DNA of 60,000 nt from Takakia lepidozioides (Eukaryota > Streptophyta > Takakiopsida > Takakiales > Takakiaceae): the NCBI GenBank assembly GCA_030704615.1, contig CM060733.1:31436001-31496000 (forward strand), given 5' to 3'. Position 1 is the stretch's first letter, and each line of letters begins with the position of its first letter. Both the position numbers and the translations under genes were made by a program. Of this stretch, positions 44,021-55,627 are shown piece after piece. Below the pieces are notes generated by a model. The model was not told the origin of the DNA and ran no database searches. It was given only the letters and a program-made list of their open reading frames with translations.

Positions 44021-45043
44021 GCCGTTTTTCCATTCTGGGAGGTTTCTGCGACTTCCTTTGAGGGGGCCCCGATGGAAATTCGGCGCTGAATTTCCATCCG
44101 GGGGATGGTCTCTATTGGAGAGGTGCCGGCCTCTCCGCCGCTCTGTTGGATATTCGGTGCCGAATTTCCGTCCGGGGGTTGAAATATGACGGCCAGGTGC
44201 CGGCCTCTCCCCCCTCCCCGACTGCATTGGAACGGCCCCGGATGGAAATTCGGCGCCGTTTTTCCATCTGGGGAGGTTTTTATGTCGGCCAGTTTTCGGC
44301 CTGACCCCCCGACACGACTTCCTTTGGGGGGGCCCGGATGGAAATTCGGCGCCGAATCTCCATCCAGGGGATGCTCTCTGTCGAACACGTGCCGGCCTCT
44401 ACGCCCGAGGCGACTTCATCCGGGCGTCCCCTGTTGGAAATTCGGCACCGAATTTCCGTCCGGGGGTTGAAATGTGACGGCCAGGTGCCGGCCAGGTGCC
44501 GGCCTTTCCCCCCTCCCCGACTGCATCCGAACCGCCCCGGATGGAAATTCGGCGCCGTTTTTCCATCTGGGGATGTTTTTATTGCGGCTAGTTTTCGGCC
44601 TGACCCCCCGACACGACTTCCTTTGGGGGGGCCCGGATGGAAATTCGGCGCCGAATCTCCATCCAGGGGATATTCTCTGTCGCACACGCGCCGGCCTCTG
44701 CGCCCTAGGCGACTGCATCCGGGCTTCCCCTGTTGTATATTCGGTGCCGAATTTCCGTCCGGGGGTTGTAATGTGAGGGCCAGATGGCGGCCTTTCCCCC
44801 GAGCCGATTGCATCCGAAAGGCCTCGGATGGAAATTCGGCGCCGTTTTTCCATCCGCGGAGGTTTTTATGTCGGCCAGTTTTCGGCCTGACCCCCCGACA
44901 GGACTTCCTTTGGGGGGATCCGAATGGAAATTCGGCGCTGAATTTCCATCCGGGGGATGTTCTCTGTCGGACAGGTGCCGACATCTCTGCCCCAGACGAC
45001 TTCATCCGTGCGGCCCCTGTTGGATATTGGGTGCCAAATTTCC
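44020..45043. repeat. GC-rich palindrome sub-array, 96-bp period (MULE-3)
   Basis: Palindrome starts: 44074, 44148, 44244, 44340, 44436, 44543, 44639, 44735, 44830, 44926 and 45022. Steps are 74, 96, 96, 96, 107, 96, 96, 95, 96 and 96. The 107 step holds an 11-bp duplication (CCAGGTGCCGG). Three spacer types alternate, making about 290-bp higher-order units. Half-sites include GGAAATTCGGCGCCGTTTTTCC hybrids. It lies directly upstream of the transposase. Confidence 0.92.
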
Positions 45044-45349
45044 ATTCGGGGGTAGTAATGTGACGGCACGGTGCCGGCTTCTCCCCTTCAGCCGACATCA
45101 TCCGGACGGCCCCCCACTTTCTGACTGCATTCCGTTGGCAGTTATTGCGCAAAGACCAGGGGCCGCATCCCGGAGACAAGGTTCATTAACACTCTGACTG
45201 TGGATTTTTGAGATAGTTGGCTCCCTGGATTTGGATCAGGCTTCGTCGCTCGGACAAATCGGCACCGCATTCCTTCCCATCGCTGCATCCCCCTTCTACC
45301 AGGGAGCTTCCCCGCACGCCATCCTGGCAGTCTTGTGTGCACATCTCCC
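45044..45349 (+). promoter_or_regulatory. Leader/presumed promoter of the MULE-3 transposase
   Basis: This stretch between the last palindrome and the ATG is strongly conserved with 5868-6150 (inverted) in MULE-1, though neither is coding. Conservation in a noncoding stretch just upstream of the gene suggests promoter or leader function. No TATA box is evident. Confidence 0.4.
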
Positions 45350-47319
45350 ATGGCGAAAAACCCGAGCGCTACAGTGTACTGCCCTCCTCACGAGCATAGA
45401 GCTTCATTTCCGTGCAGAGGGGAAATCTGCCGGGTGATGGAGAAATATCTGTGCGTTCGATACCACCTGAAACCGGGGTCGGTTTTTTTGGAGGAGGAAA
45501 GGAAGGACTCAAACGGCCTTGTTGTCGAGAGTATTGTTGTGCTCCACGATGATTTCGGCGATGGCAGGGAATGGCGAGTTCCACCATCAGACAGCATCAT
45601 ATACAGGGCTGTTGGGGACTTCATTTGCCTGCCAAATGCACCTTCTATCCTGGCGCCTTCCACGAAACAATCCACGAATCAGAGAGTGGCTACCTCAAAG
45701 AGAGAAATCCGCAACGAAGTAAATCCAGGGCCGAACCCATCCATGAAGATGAGCGAGAACCGGGTTGTTCACAACCTGTCCGACTCAGACGAGGTCATGG
45801 AAGTTCCGAGGTCGTCCTGGAGATCAGGCAAGTCCTCAATGGACGTCAGTGGAGGAGGGAGTCATATTCCCAGCACGAGCACCGCAGTTCGATCTATTCT
45901 TGAAATTCTGCGAGGGCTTCACCTGGAGGGACACCGGTCGGAGCTGGACGGGCTGGACTACAGCAAGTTCGCAATTAAATCGGTTACGTGCCTTCCCGCC
46001 GACGTCGACGGTAATATCTTCTTTGAGTTCCCTCCTCGGGCGGACTACTAGAGGGCGTCCGGAATGTTGACAGATATGGATAGAAAACATGACGGTCATC
46101 CTTGGTGCGTTACCAAAACCACCAGCATGAAGATGCTCGATGGTGTGCGGGTGCGCTACGTTGTTTGTGCGGGCGCGTTGCGGTGTTTCTCCCCAACTTG
46201 CTTCCACTTTAAATCCAGAGGTCACAGGAACGAGACCGATTGGACAGGCACAGCTCATCAACCATTTCGAGCTCAGGAGAAGGTTCCGAACTCCACATTT
46301 AAGTGTGCGCATTGCAAAGAACCACCACACTGCATGTCTGTTTGTAATGCCAAGCAGTTCTATGTGTTGCACCGTTTCCCTGACCTCACCCGAGCTTGCA
46401 TACACGTTGGTTCCCATTGTCACAAATTGGCGAGGGGGGACTCAAGGGAGGCTGCCCACGAGGCAGAGCAGCTCGTTCAGGAGGAGGTTAAGTTGAGACC
46501 AGGTGCCAAACCCAAACAGATACAGCTCCAAGCCGCCCATAAGATGGCATTGGCCAGAATTATGTCGGAAGACGGCTCTGATAGAGTTCCTCTCGATGAG
46601 AAGGAAATGGAGGCATTGCTGGAGTCGGTGTCCCACGTATGTTCACCGAATGTCCGAAACCACATTGTCTCATGCAAACAGAAAATTGGGCGTGGCTCGG
46701 ATATGCACTCCATTCTGGAGGTGAAGCGACGATGTAGATATGACTACATTCATGGAAGTAGGTTTCCAGGACAAGGGACTGAGGCAGATCGTTGTTTCGT
46801 ATTCAAAATGTCCACGTGTGGACCTGGCAGCGGCGTCGAACTGGTCGACAGGATGACGAGTGGGGACTTGTCAAACAGTTGGGTCATGTTCGACCATATC
46901 AAGCGAATTACAAATCACTAGTGGGTGACAATGGGTGCACATGTCTACGACACCCACTGCAGGATGCTAATGACAATTGCTATTTGTGAGATGAAAGGAG
47001 AGGACACACAATCGGAGATGCTTCTTTGGCAGGGAATAAACGAACAGATGGCCAAGGCGGGATTGCCCCCTCCCAATTTCCGTGGTTTCATGGCGGACAA
47101 CGCACAAGCAAATTGGGCTGTCATCCGAAGGGTGTACGGGCAAGACCCCAATGTTCCCATGGAAGGCAAGGAGAGATCTTGTGGGTTCCATTTTCTGTAG
47201 AGCCTTTCGCAGTACACAACCAGGCTCGTGGCGCCAGATTTCAGAGAGGAGCACCGTTCCATGTGTCTTGCGTGGAAGCGCGCTCCCACCTTGGATGATG
47301 CAGAGACACAGTTTGCATG
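45350..47319 (+). pseudogene. MULE transposase 5' exons, MULE-3 copy
   Basis: Starts MAKNPSATVYCPPHEH at 45350 and keeps one frame to 47319. Parts: N-terminal region (VFLEEERKD); Ser-rich linker; zinc-binding-like Cys/His region (VCAGALRC, TFKCAHCKEPPHC, HVGSHCH); DDE core (WVMFDHIKRITNH, FRGFMADNAQANWAVIRRVYG, VPMEGKERSCGFHF). Three in-frame TAG stops: 46049-46051 (TCG in MULE-1), 46919-46921 (CAG in MULE-4) and 47198-47200 (CAG in MULE-1). Two of the three are C-to-T in CAG. At 47319 the codons after TQFA are replaced by the MULE-4 TIR. The protein is over 90% identical to the MULE-1 copy in the N-terminal part by eye. Confidence 0.88.
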
Positions 47320-47400
47320 GAGGTTTACTATTTCATGAGCAGAAACCATGAGCCATGAGCCATGAGCCGCATCAGCCGCATGAGCGGTGAGCCGAAGTCT
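47320..47400 (+). repeat. TIR of MULE-4, transposase side
   Basis: ACTATTTCATGAGCAG followed by tandem CATGAGC words and CGCATCAGCCGCATGAGC. The TIR motif is shared with the other MULEs although the interiors have diverged. Confidence 0.85.
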
Positions 47401-48171
47401 AAGATACGCGGATTTCATGAGCGGACTCCTCCAAATTTGGAAATGCGGCAAATTAAACAAGTATTAAAATAATAGTTTTTTAATTTGACCTTGCCGTTTT
47501 TGGACGTTCCAGATCATGTAATGCGGCGAAGATATGTCGTCAGTAACAAGTCTGCTCATGGTTTTTTAGATCCGCTCATGGAAATAAGTGATCGTGCAAC
47601 GGGAAATCCAGTATACCACTGCAAAAGGACGTCGCATACTGGCCTGTATAGAGTATTCCGCGGTTTTACATGCCTTAACATTGGAATGAAGCTGACCCTT
47701 TTGCCGCGATTGAACCAATGGAGTCTGCACCAATACAGTCTGCAGTACTTCACAATTCTGTCTTCTTCGGGTATTCGGCGGGAAAGGTTTGCAACTGAAC
47801 TGGGAAATAAGGTGCCGCATTAGGGTTCGCACGTGCAAAATTTCGGAGCGGTTTGGTGTTGGCGAAGGCCGCCTCTACCAGTACCTACGACGATACTTGG
47901 AAATGCGGCGCCGCATTTCTTTGTCGGAGGTCGAATGAGGAAAGCAAGTTTTCGGAAAGCAGAAAAACATGAACCCTCCAACATACAAAAATACATGCAC
48001 GTGGAAACAAGTGAACGATATAGTAATATCTTAGTTCGAGCAAAACAGGTTACTGGTAGGCAAGACATATGTCCGACCTTTCTGTGGCCAGAGTCTGAGG
48101 TACTGGCAGCAGTATAGTTCTACTATCCGAAAAGGATGGGCGTACCATTGTATTGGGACCGCAAGCCAAGC
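47401..48171. other. Subterminal region of MULE-4
   Basis: I see no gene; a 112-codon ORF (47485-47823) has no recognisable motif. One full palindrome (GAAATGCGGCGCCGCATTTC) lies at about 47900-47919, plus a half-site near 47440. The region follows the 3' end of the transposase. Confidence 0.5.
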
Positions 48172-51100
48172 TCACTGGTCCCCTGGATCCATATTCAGAA
48201 GAGTGTGAACCTCCTGGGGGCTCAACCCTGGTGCATGTATGAAGTGATGAGTTGTGGAATTACAACGGAGTCTCTTTAGGTACACGTAGTACAAATGCTT
48301 GCAAGGGCAGTATGATGCCCCCTTGTTCGCCATGATCTGGAAGTCGGTGCAATTGCAGGTGGGTAATTCTGAAATGGTGATGGTGTACACCTCATTGCGA
48401 ACAGCTGAGCCTGCCGTGGCCATCTGATACACACGCCTGAATCCTGGTGGGGGCACTTCTGTCGAGCTCTGGATTGTACAGTTCATCCGAAGTGCATTCC
48501 CCATCCTTGTCTCGTTCACTTTTGAGGGAGGTCGCCGCCTCTTCGGTTTCCCCCAACGGTGTGTAGGATGCTTAGAGCTGTCGTGTCCCATTGTTCTTGC
48601 TCTCACAGGGGTCGGTGGTGGAGGCTGTGGAAGCGGAAATGGTTGTCTGGGGACGTCAGTGCGCTGCACCATCCAAAATCCTGCGGCGGTAAGGGCGTCG
48701 GCCTCAACCTGACTCAGATCGCAGCCTGGTTCCACCGGCCACACCGGGGGAGCCTCTGGCATTGTTTGTATGCCGTACTTGGGCTTTCCATACACGCAAG
48801 TCATAATGTCGTGCCTGCAGAACCAGAACTGGGTGGTTGTCGCCTCCGCAAACTTTGCATGGACAAATCTTCCTGTAAAAGTAGGAGCAGGGACAGCCCC
48901 ATCTGGATTCCTCCTTATTATCTCTAAACAACGTTGCCGTGTATCCACACGAATTGCGGAACACCTTCCTCGAAACGACGGCTTTGTGCGAGCAATTCTC
49001 CACTGTGATGCAGACACAGTCGTCTCCACAATGGCTTGGCCATACTGCATAACAGCGGGCGGAATCTGGGGCAAGGGAGCGGTGGGAATTTCTCGCACGA
49101 AATCCCCGGTTGAAGGCGACGGCGATCTGGAATTTCTTGGGCTTCCACTGCTGGAAGACACATTGTGCGGCAACATGACGGGACCTCGAGGTGCTGTCCG
49201 AATGTTCCTGTCGGATCTCCAGGAATCCTCTTCGCACCCGGGTTCCTCTTCAATCCTCCGCCTCACAGGGCGAGTCTGGACGTCCCCCTCTAGGTGTTCA
49301 CCTCTGCGGTGCAGAGGCGTCCTTTGATCTTCTCTCGCAATGTTGTCGCCCATTTCAGTGGATTCTTGGACCTCGAAGCTGTTCGTACCAACAATTCCTC
49401 CCTGTCCGGCCCAAAGCCCCATTGTTTGCAGTACGTGGCTTGCTGCATGATTGCTCTGTCGATGTCCTCCGTTGTGGCCGTCACTACGTCCACCAGATGT
49501 GCGGCAGAAGACGCTCGCCAGGAGGAGTGGACCGATTCTGCCATATTCGTGTTCGGCATGTCCGTGTCGGAATCCAAGCACCGCTCCTAGAAGGACACAA
49601 ACAATGGTGAGGGATCAATCGAAATGTCCGTAACAGAAAGACAAATAAACGAAAATGACAGCAGCCTACCTCCCGCATGTACTGTCCGAACTGCCGATAC
49701 CGAAAATGCCACCACCCCAACCAGCTGTGCAATGCTCCCAGATTGGTTGTCTCCACTGCACCTGACGTGTTCCACCAAGCCTCGATGATAGCAAACTTAA
49801 CCTCCGCGTCATCAAATGTGGGTGCATCCTTCCACGCCGTACAAAGGACACGGTGTTCAGCCTGGAATGAGCTAGCAACAAATTTGGTAGTGTAGTGGGA
49901 TAGACTCTGCATCCAATGGAATCCACATGATCTCTCTTTCCCCTCCATTGGAACATTGGGGTCCTCACCGTACACACGCCGCACCGCTGCCCAGTTGGCC
50001 TGAGCGTTGTCTGCCATGAATCCCCTGAAATTGGGCTCTGGCAATCCCGCCCTTGCCATCTGCTCGTTTATGCCCTCCCACAGATGCATCTCTGACTGTG
50101 TGTCCTCCCCTTTCATCTCGCAGATTGCAATCGTCATGAGCCTCTTGGAGTGATAGTCATAAACATGCGCACCCATAGTCACCCACTGATGGTTTGTAAT
50201 TCGCTTGATGTGATCAAACATCACCCAAGCATTCGACAAGTTTCCAGTTGTCATGCGAGTGACCAAGTCGACTCCACTCCCAGGCCCACACGTCGACATT
50301 TTGAAAATGTAACAACGATCGGATTCGCTGCCTTGCCCTGGAAACCTGCTACCTTGGATGTAGTCATATCCAATCATTCGTTTCACCTCCAGGATTGAGT
50401 ACATGTCCGACCCCCTGCCGAACTCCTGCTTGAAAGATACGATGTGATTCCGCACATTCGGACTACAAACGTGCGAGACGGACTCCAAGAGGTCACGCAT
50501 CTCGTCTTCGGTCAAGGGCTCTCGGTGGGAACCATCTTCAGACATGATTTTGCCAAGAGCAATCTTGTGGGCTGCCTTCAGCTGAATCTGCTTTGGTCTG
50601 GCTCCGGGGCTCAATTTCACCTCCTCTTTTATGATGTCGTGTGCTTCCTGCACAGCCTCACGCATGTTGCCTCTCGCCAAGGGGTGGCAGTGGACCCCAA
50701 CGTGTATGCAAGCTCTAGTCAAGTCCGGGAGCAAATGGATAACGTAATATTGCTTGGCTCTGCACATGGACATGCACGTCGGTGGTTCTTTGCAATGTGC
50801 ACACTTGAAAGAACCCGCAAGAGCTTGGCTGGAGACAATGAATGGATGATGCGTTGTGCCAGTCCAATCCGTCTCGTTTCTCCGCCCTCCTTTGGAGAGA
50901 AAGTGGAAGCAGGTGGGATTGAGGCACCTCAACTTCCCCGCACAGAGGACATATCGTACACGAACACCATCAGCAATTTTCGTGCTACTGGTCTTCGTCA
51001 CACACCGGGGTGTCCGTCATGCTTTCGATCCATGTCTGTTAACATCCCGGAGGCTTTGTTTGACGAAGAAACAGGTGGAAACTCGAAGATGACATTGCCA

Positions 51101-51761
51101 TCGACTTCGGGAGGCAGAAAGTTACCTTTCTGACTGGGAATTTGGCATAGTCAAGAGCAGCCAGCTCGGAGCGAGAACCATCGAGGTGATGTTGTCGTAG
51201 GAGCTGCACAATGGACCGGGTTGGAGTTATGCTCGAGGGCACATGCGTAGCACCTACAGAGACGTCCATGCCGGATTTGAAGGACCGTGTGGAGGACATG
51301 GGTACCTCAATGCAATCATCTTCCTCGTCGGAAATGTCGAATACGTCCACACGAGAAGCTATGGAGGGTCTTGACGGTCCAGGTCGGGAATGATTATCGT
51401 TGCATACCTCTCTGTTGGCAGTGGCCGCCTGTTGGTTTCCGGACTCCTTTGTGGATGGTGTGGGCAGCGACTGATTCGGAAAGGGAATGGGCATTCCCAC
51501 AGCTCGGTACAGGATGGTGTCTGATGGGGGTACGTGCCATTCGATTCCGCAACCTCCGTCGTTACCTAGCACGACAATGGTCTCGTCAACCTGTCCAGGA
51601 ACATCCTTCCTTTCTTCTTCCAAATAAACTGTGCCCGGTTTGAGCTTGAATTTGGAACAAAGGTAAGTTTCAGTCACTCTGCAAAGTCCTCCCTCGTATG
51701 GGATCCAGGCTCTCCCAAGTTGCGGAGGACAACAAACTATAGCGTAGGAATTCGGAGCCAT
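48172..51761 (-). pseudogene. MULE transposase with SWIM finger, MULE-4 copy, nearly full length
   Basis: Start ATG 51761 (MAPNSYAIVCCPPQ), stop at 48172. Parts: VYLEEERKD N-terminal region; Ser-rich linker; Cys/His-rich zinc-binding-like region (51000-50690: VLCAGKLRC, FKCAHCKEPPTC, ACIHVGVHCH); DDE core (WVMFDHIKRITNHQW, FRGFMADNAQANWAAVRRVYG, KERSCGFHWMQSL, about 50230-49890); WLGWWHFRYRQFGQYMRE; then an intron of about 80 bases (donor GTAGGC near 49670, acceptor TCTAG near 49591); HSSWRASSAAHLVD; FWFCRHDIMTCVYGKPKYG; SWIM finger CNCTDF...CPCKHLYYVYLKRL (about 48360-48270). Broken by frameshifts near 51100, 51010 and 49340. It is about 1150 residues in outline and the best template for the family. 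Confidence 0.9.
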
Positions 51762-52178
51762 CGAAGACCGCACGAAGTTGGCAAGTGCGAGGTTCAGTAT
51801 AGCGACAGACCAAGGCTCACAGGCACCATGCGGAGTCCATCGACGATTGGAAGTCGCACATTGAAGTGGAAAGTATTGTTTCAAGCTACATGCATGAAGG
51901 TGGGAGGTTTGATTCCATAGCCAGTAAGTATGACAATGATGGCCGATTCGGCGACGAAATCACATATCCTGACAGTTTCTCCTGAGGGTGGATCCAGCAG
52001 TATTCTCGGTGCAAACAGGAACGTTCGCATTGACAAGTGCCAGTACTGTTAGTTAAAACGGTCAGACAACCAAGTTGTGCTCATCAAGACTGGCCGCAAT
52101 TGTGTTGTTTCGGAACAATGCAACCCATTCAGATTCCAGATTTTCCGTCGCGAGTGATTCTTTCGATTGCTGGTGGAC
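51762..52178 (-). promoter_or_regulatory. Leader/presumed promoter of the MULE-4 transposase
   Basis: Noncoding DNA between the transposase start and the first palindrome. No ORF with family features is seen. It differs in sequence from the leaders of MULE-1 and MULE-3. Presumed promoter by position only. Confidence 0.3.
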
Positions 52179-53703
52179 GGAAATACGGCGCCGCATTTCC
52201 GTATTGCATCTTGGTCATGCACCAGAGCGACGGAAATGCGGCACCGAGTTTCCGTCCGGGGGAAACCTTTATACTCTCCAGAACGGAAATGCGGTACCGC
52301 ATTTCCGTTCTGATTGAGAATTTTGAACAACGGGAACAGAAATGCGGTCCCCCATTTCCGTCCGAGTCGCACTTTTCCGACATTCCAGAACGGAAATGCG
52401 GCGCCGCATTTCCATTTTGTATTTGATGCCTGGAGCTGAGGGATAGAAATGCTGCAGCACATTTCCGTCCTCACAAGACATTCATACTCTCCAGAACGGA
52501 AATGCGGTAACGCATTTCCATCCAACAAGCACGGTATGTGAAGGTGGAACGGAAATGCGGTACCGCATTTCCGTTCTGATTGAGAATTATGAACAACGGG
52601 AACAGAAATGCGGCACCGCATTTCTGTCGGAGTCGCACTTTCTGACATTCCAAAACGCAAATGCGGCGACGCATTTCCATTTTGTATCTGATGCATGGAG
52701 CCAAGTGCAATTCCGACCGCTTGAGACAGCGCAATTCCGACCACTTGAGACATTCATACTATCCAGAACGGAAATGCGGTACCGCATTTCCGTTTTGACT
52801 GAAAATCGTGAACCATCGGAACTGAAATGCGGCAGCGCATTTCCATCCGAGTCGCACCTCCCAACATTCCAGAACGCAAATGCGGCACCGCATTTCCGTT
52901 CTGATGAAAAATCGTGAAACATCGGAACTGAAATGCGGTACCGCATTTCCGTCGGAGTCGCACCTTCCGACATTCCAAAACGGAAATGCGGCGCCGCATT
53001 TCCGTTTTGTATGTGAGGCATGGAGCTGTGGAATGAAAATGCGGCACAACATTTCCGCCAGGGTCAGACCTTAATACTCTACAGAATGGAAATGCGGTAC
53101 CGCATTTCCGTTCTGACTGAAAATCGTGAACAACGGGAACAGAAATGCGGCACCGCATTTCTATCCGAGTCGCACCTTCCGACATTCTAGAACGGAAATG
53201 CGGCGCCGCATTTCCGTTTTGTATATGAGGCCTGGAGCTGTGGGACGGAAATAGGGTGCCGCATTTCCATCCATGTGAGACCTTCAAACTTTCCAGACCG
53301 GAAATGCGGCACCGCATTTCTGTTCAGGTGAGACCTCTATACTTTCCCGAACGGAAATGTGGCACGGCATTTCCGTTCATCAACTAAGGTATGTGAATGG
53401 GGAACGGAAATGCGGTACCGCATTTCCGTTCACATTCAAAATCATGAACCACGGGAACTGAAATGTTCAGCCTCATTTCCGTCCGAATCGCACCTTTCGA
53501 CATTCCAGAACGGAAATGCGGCGCCGCATTTCCCTTTTGTATCTCATACATGGAGCTGTGGGACGGAAATGCGGCACCGTATTTCTGTTCAACAACTAAG
53601 GTATGTGAAGGTGGAACGGAAATGCGGTGCCGCATTTCCTTCCAACAAGTATGGATGTGTAGCTTCGTGATGGTACTTAACGGAAATGCGGCGCCGCATT
53701 CGC
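52179..53703. repeat. 53-bp phased palindrome array (MULE-4), 28 copies
   Basis: 22-bp palindromes with core GAAATGCGGCGCCGCATTTC start at 52179, 52232, 52285, 52338, 52392, 52445, 52498, 52551, 52604, 52657, 52770, 52823, 52876, 52929, 52982, 53035, 53088, 53141, 53194, 53247, 53300, 53353, 53406, 53459, 53512, 53565, 53618 and 53682. Steps are 53, except one 54, one 113 over a decayed unit and a final 64. The centre varies (GGCGCC, GGTACC, GGCACC, GGTGCC). The 31-bp spacers fall into about five types that follow one another in similar order, giving a higher-order repeat of about 212 bp. The array separates two divergent genes. Confidence 0.95.
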
Positions 53704-54052
53704 ATTTTCACTCCAACTCATCAGACGCTGGGACGGAAATGCCTTCAAATGTGAACACGTGGAGCAACGGAATTGCGGCACATGTCGGCACTGTATCTGA
53801 CTGAAGTGGCATGAGGCGGCGCGGCCTGACCGTTGGATAATGATGTTTGTTTTTTGGACGGCAGGCGTACCCTGAACGATTCGAATTTCGTAATGACGCA
53901 AAGTCCACGAGGAGACACTTTCGTCCAACCCTTTCGAACCCAAGTGGTGCATCACCGCCGTTTCATCTACTTTTGTCGTGTCTGCTCAGTCACCCCTCTC
54001 GCGCCCTTTCCATCTGCACTCTTTGCCCCTTTTCCCTGTCTCTGTTCTTCTT
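53704..54052. promoter_or_regulatory. Leader/presumed promoter of MULE-4 gene 2
   Basis: Half-palindromes occur at about 53735 and 53770, and then the sequence becomes unique and pyrimidine-rich towards the start of gene 2. No TATA box is evident. Presumed promoter by position. Confidence 0.35.
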
Positions 54053-55605
54053 ATGCCCGAACCGAGAGGGGGGGAGTTCGTGCACCAGACAGGAGACCTC
54101 GTCGCAAGCTCCGAAAATTATACTTCGGACGTAGGCCAATGCCGAAGGGGAGGAAGCAGATGCGTCTACAGGAGGAGATTGCCATCTCCGAGCAGCAGGC
54201 CACTCAGGCAACCCAGCCACCAGTGAGAGCTCCATGCGATCGGGTTGCGCGCAGCTAATCGAGCACCGAACCCCCCATTTTGCTTCTGTAATTCTTAGAC
54301 TGAATGCTAGGAGACTTGAATGCAGAACATGTTTGCATGCCTAACAGGAAAGATGGACGTGCTGGAGGGATCGCAGGAATCCGAAGAGCCGCAGGAAGAG
54401 TCCGAGGAGCTAGCTGCAGCACGTACACCCACCCGATCCCCGAGCGCGGGTATTCCTGCCGGGCCTAGCCCTGTGCGTTTCAAAGACGCGGCTTCGAAGG
54501 GCAAGTTCAAAGCCCCAGAGATCGACTCGCGTTCTTTGGTCATGGAGAATCGCCAGCAGGGGTCGGGCCCTTCTCCAGCAAAGTCGAAGAAGAAGCAGCC
54601 CGTCCCTCTACTGGTTTGTGAACCGGCTCAGGCCGATTCACCCCCCCCAACGCGAATGAAGCAGCAGGGTAAAAGACAGATTCAATTGCAGCAGACACCT
54701 TTACCTGCAAGGATGAGGAAGCAGAAGGCAATCAGGGCGACGGCCGAACAATCTCCCGCAAAACCGCTTCCACGAGCTGAAGCTCAGTTCCTGGAGGATT
54801 TCCCGCCTGCAGATGTTGGGGCCGTCTCTGCTGCAGCGAAGGCAATGGGATCGACCGTTTTTGTCGATTTGGTACCGGAGGAGGGTGCTGCCGCTGAACG
54901 TTCGCAGCAAGACCTCACCACCGATGAGCAGGCAGGCCCGGAGGAGGCCTCTACAATGGCAGAATTGCCCGCAAACAGGCCCCAGAGTGCAGCTCCAGTT
55001 GAGGATGCTCCAGCTGCTCAGCCACTACCGGCACCTACAGACATGTCTCCGGAGGATTTCAAAAGTGCAGCGGATAAAATGTTGGAGGAGACACACAGTA
55101 GCATTGGCAGAGTTCTGGGCAGCAGGGTATTCCAGCGGACTCTTCGAATCCCACTCTATCGCATGGTCTCCCTTCCCATCGTCAGGCAGGCCCTTCCCGG
55201 AGATGTGGATAAGCTCAAGTTCGCATTTCGAGAAGGGTACCGTCTGGGATCGGCAGCGTTTTACGTTTCCATTGAGAATGAGGACGGCGAAACTCGTGGA
55301 CCCACTGCCGATGAATTGTCAATGTGGGATACCCACTGGCACACTCGCAACAATGAATTCGAGGCGACGCTGAAGGGTGATCCAGACTTCGGCCATATGT
55401 CGGGTAAAATGTTCTTTGTGTGGGACGGGAATCACCGACTTCTTGCCTGGTGGGAGTACATCAAGCAGAACCATGCCAAGCACATTGGCTGGCATTACAT
55501 GGTGGAGTGTGTCATCCTCAAGGTGAAGGCGGCAGACTCCTCCCTGCTCAAGAATGCCATGGCGGACCTCAACTCGTAAGATACTCATACCCTCCCTAGC
55601 ACGTT

Positions 55606-55627
55606 CGAAATGCGGTGCCGCATTTCG
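55606..55627. repeat. Palindrome in gene 2 intron 2
   Basis: CGAAATGCGGTGCCGCATTTCG lies 30 bases after the splice donor at 55576. It is the MULE-4 array palindrome. Confidence 0.9.

Larger units (their letters stand above)
36437..47319 (+). mobile_element. MULE-3, two-gene Mutator-like element
   Basis: Order: gene 2-side TIR (36437), gene 2 on minus (36667-43014), palindrome arrays (43250-45043), transposase on plus (45350-47319). The transposase gene is cut at 47319 by MULE-4, so the SWIM exons and the other TIR are outside the window or lost. The gene order is the mirror image of MULE-4 and agrees with the ends kept in MULE-2. The two genes diverge from the array, which therefore occupies the shared promoter region. 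Confidence 0.88.

Noticed and set aside
47485-47823. 112-codon ORF near the MULE-4 end
   Set aside because: No motif, no counterpart in the other MULEs, and it lies in subterminal noncoding DNA.
52179-53703. A CRISPR array (regular repeats with 31-bp spacers)
   Set aside because: The spacers recur as a few types in a set order, the repeats are full palindromes with variable centres, there are no cas genes, and the setting is a eukaryotic transposon.
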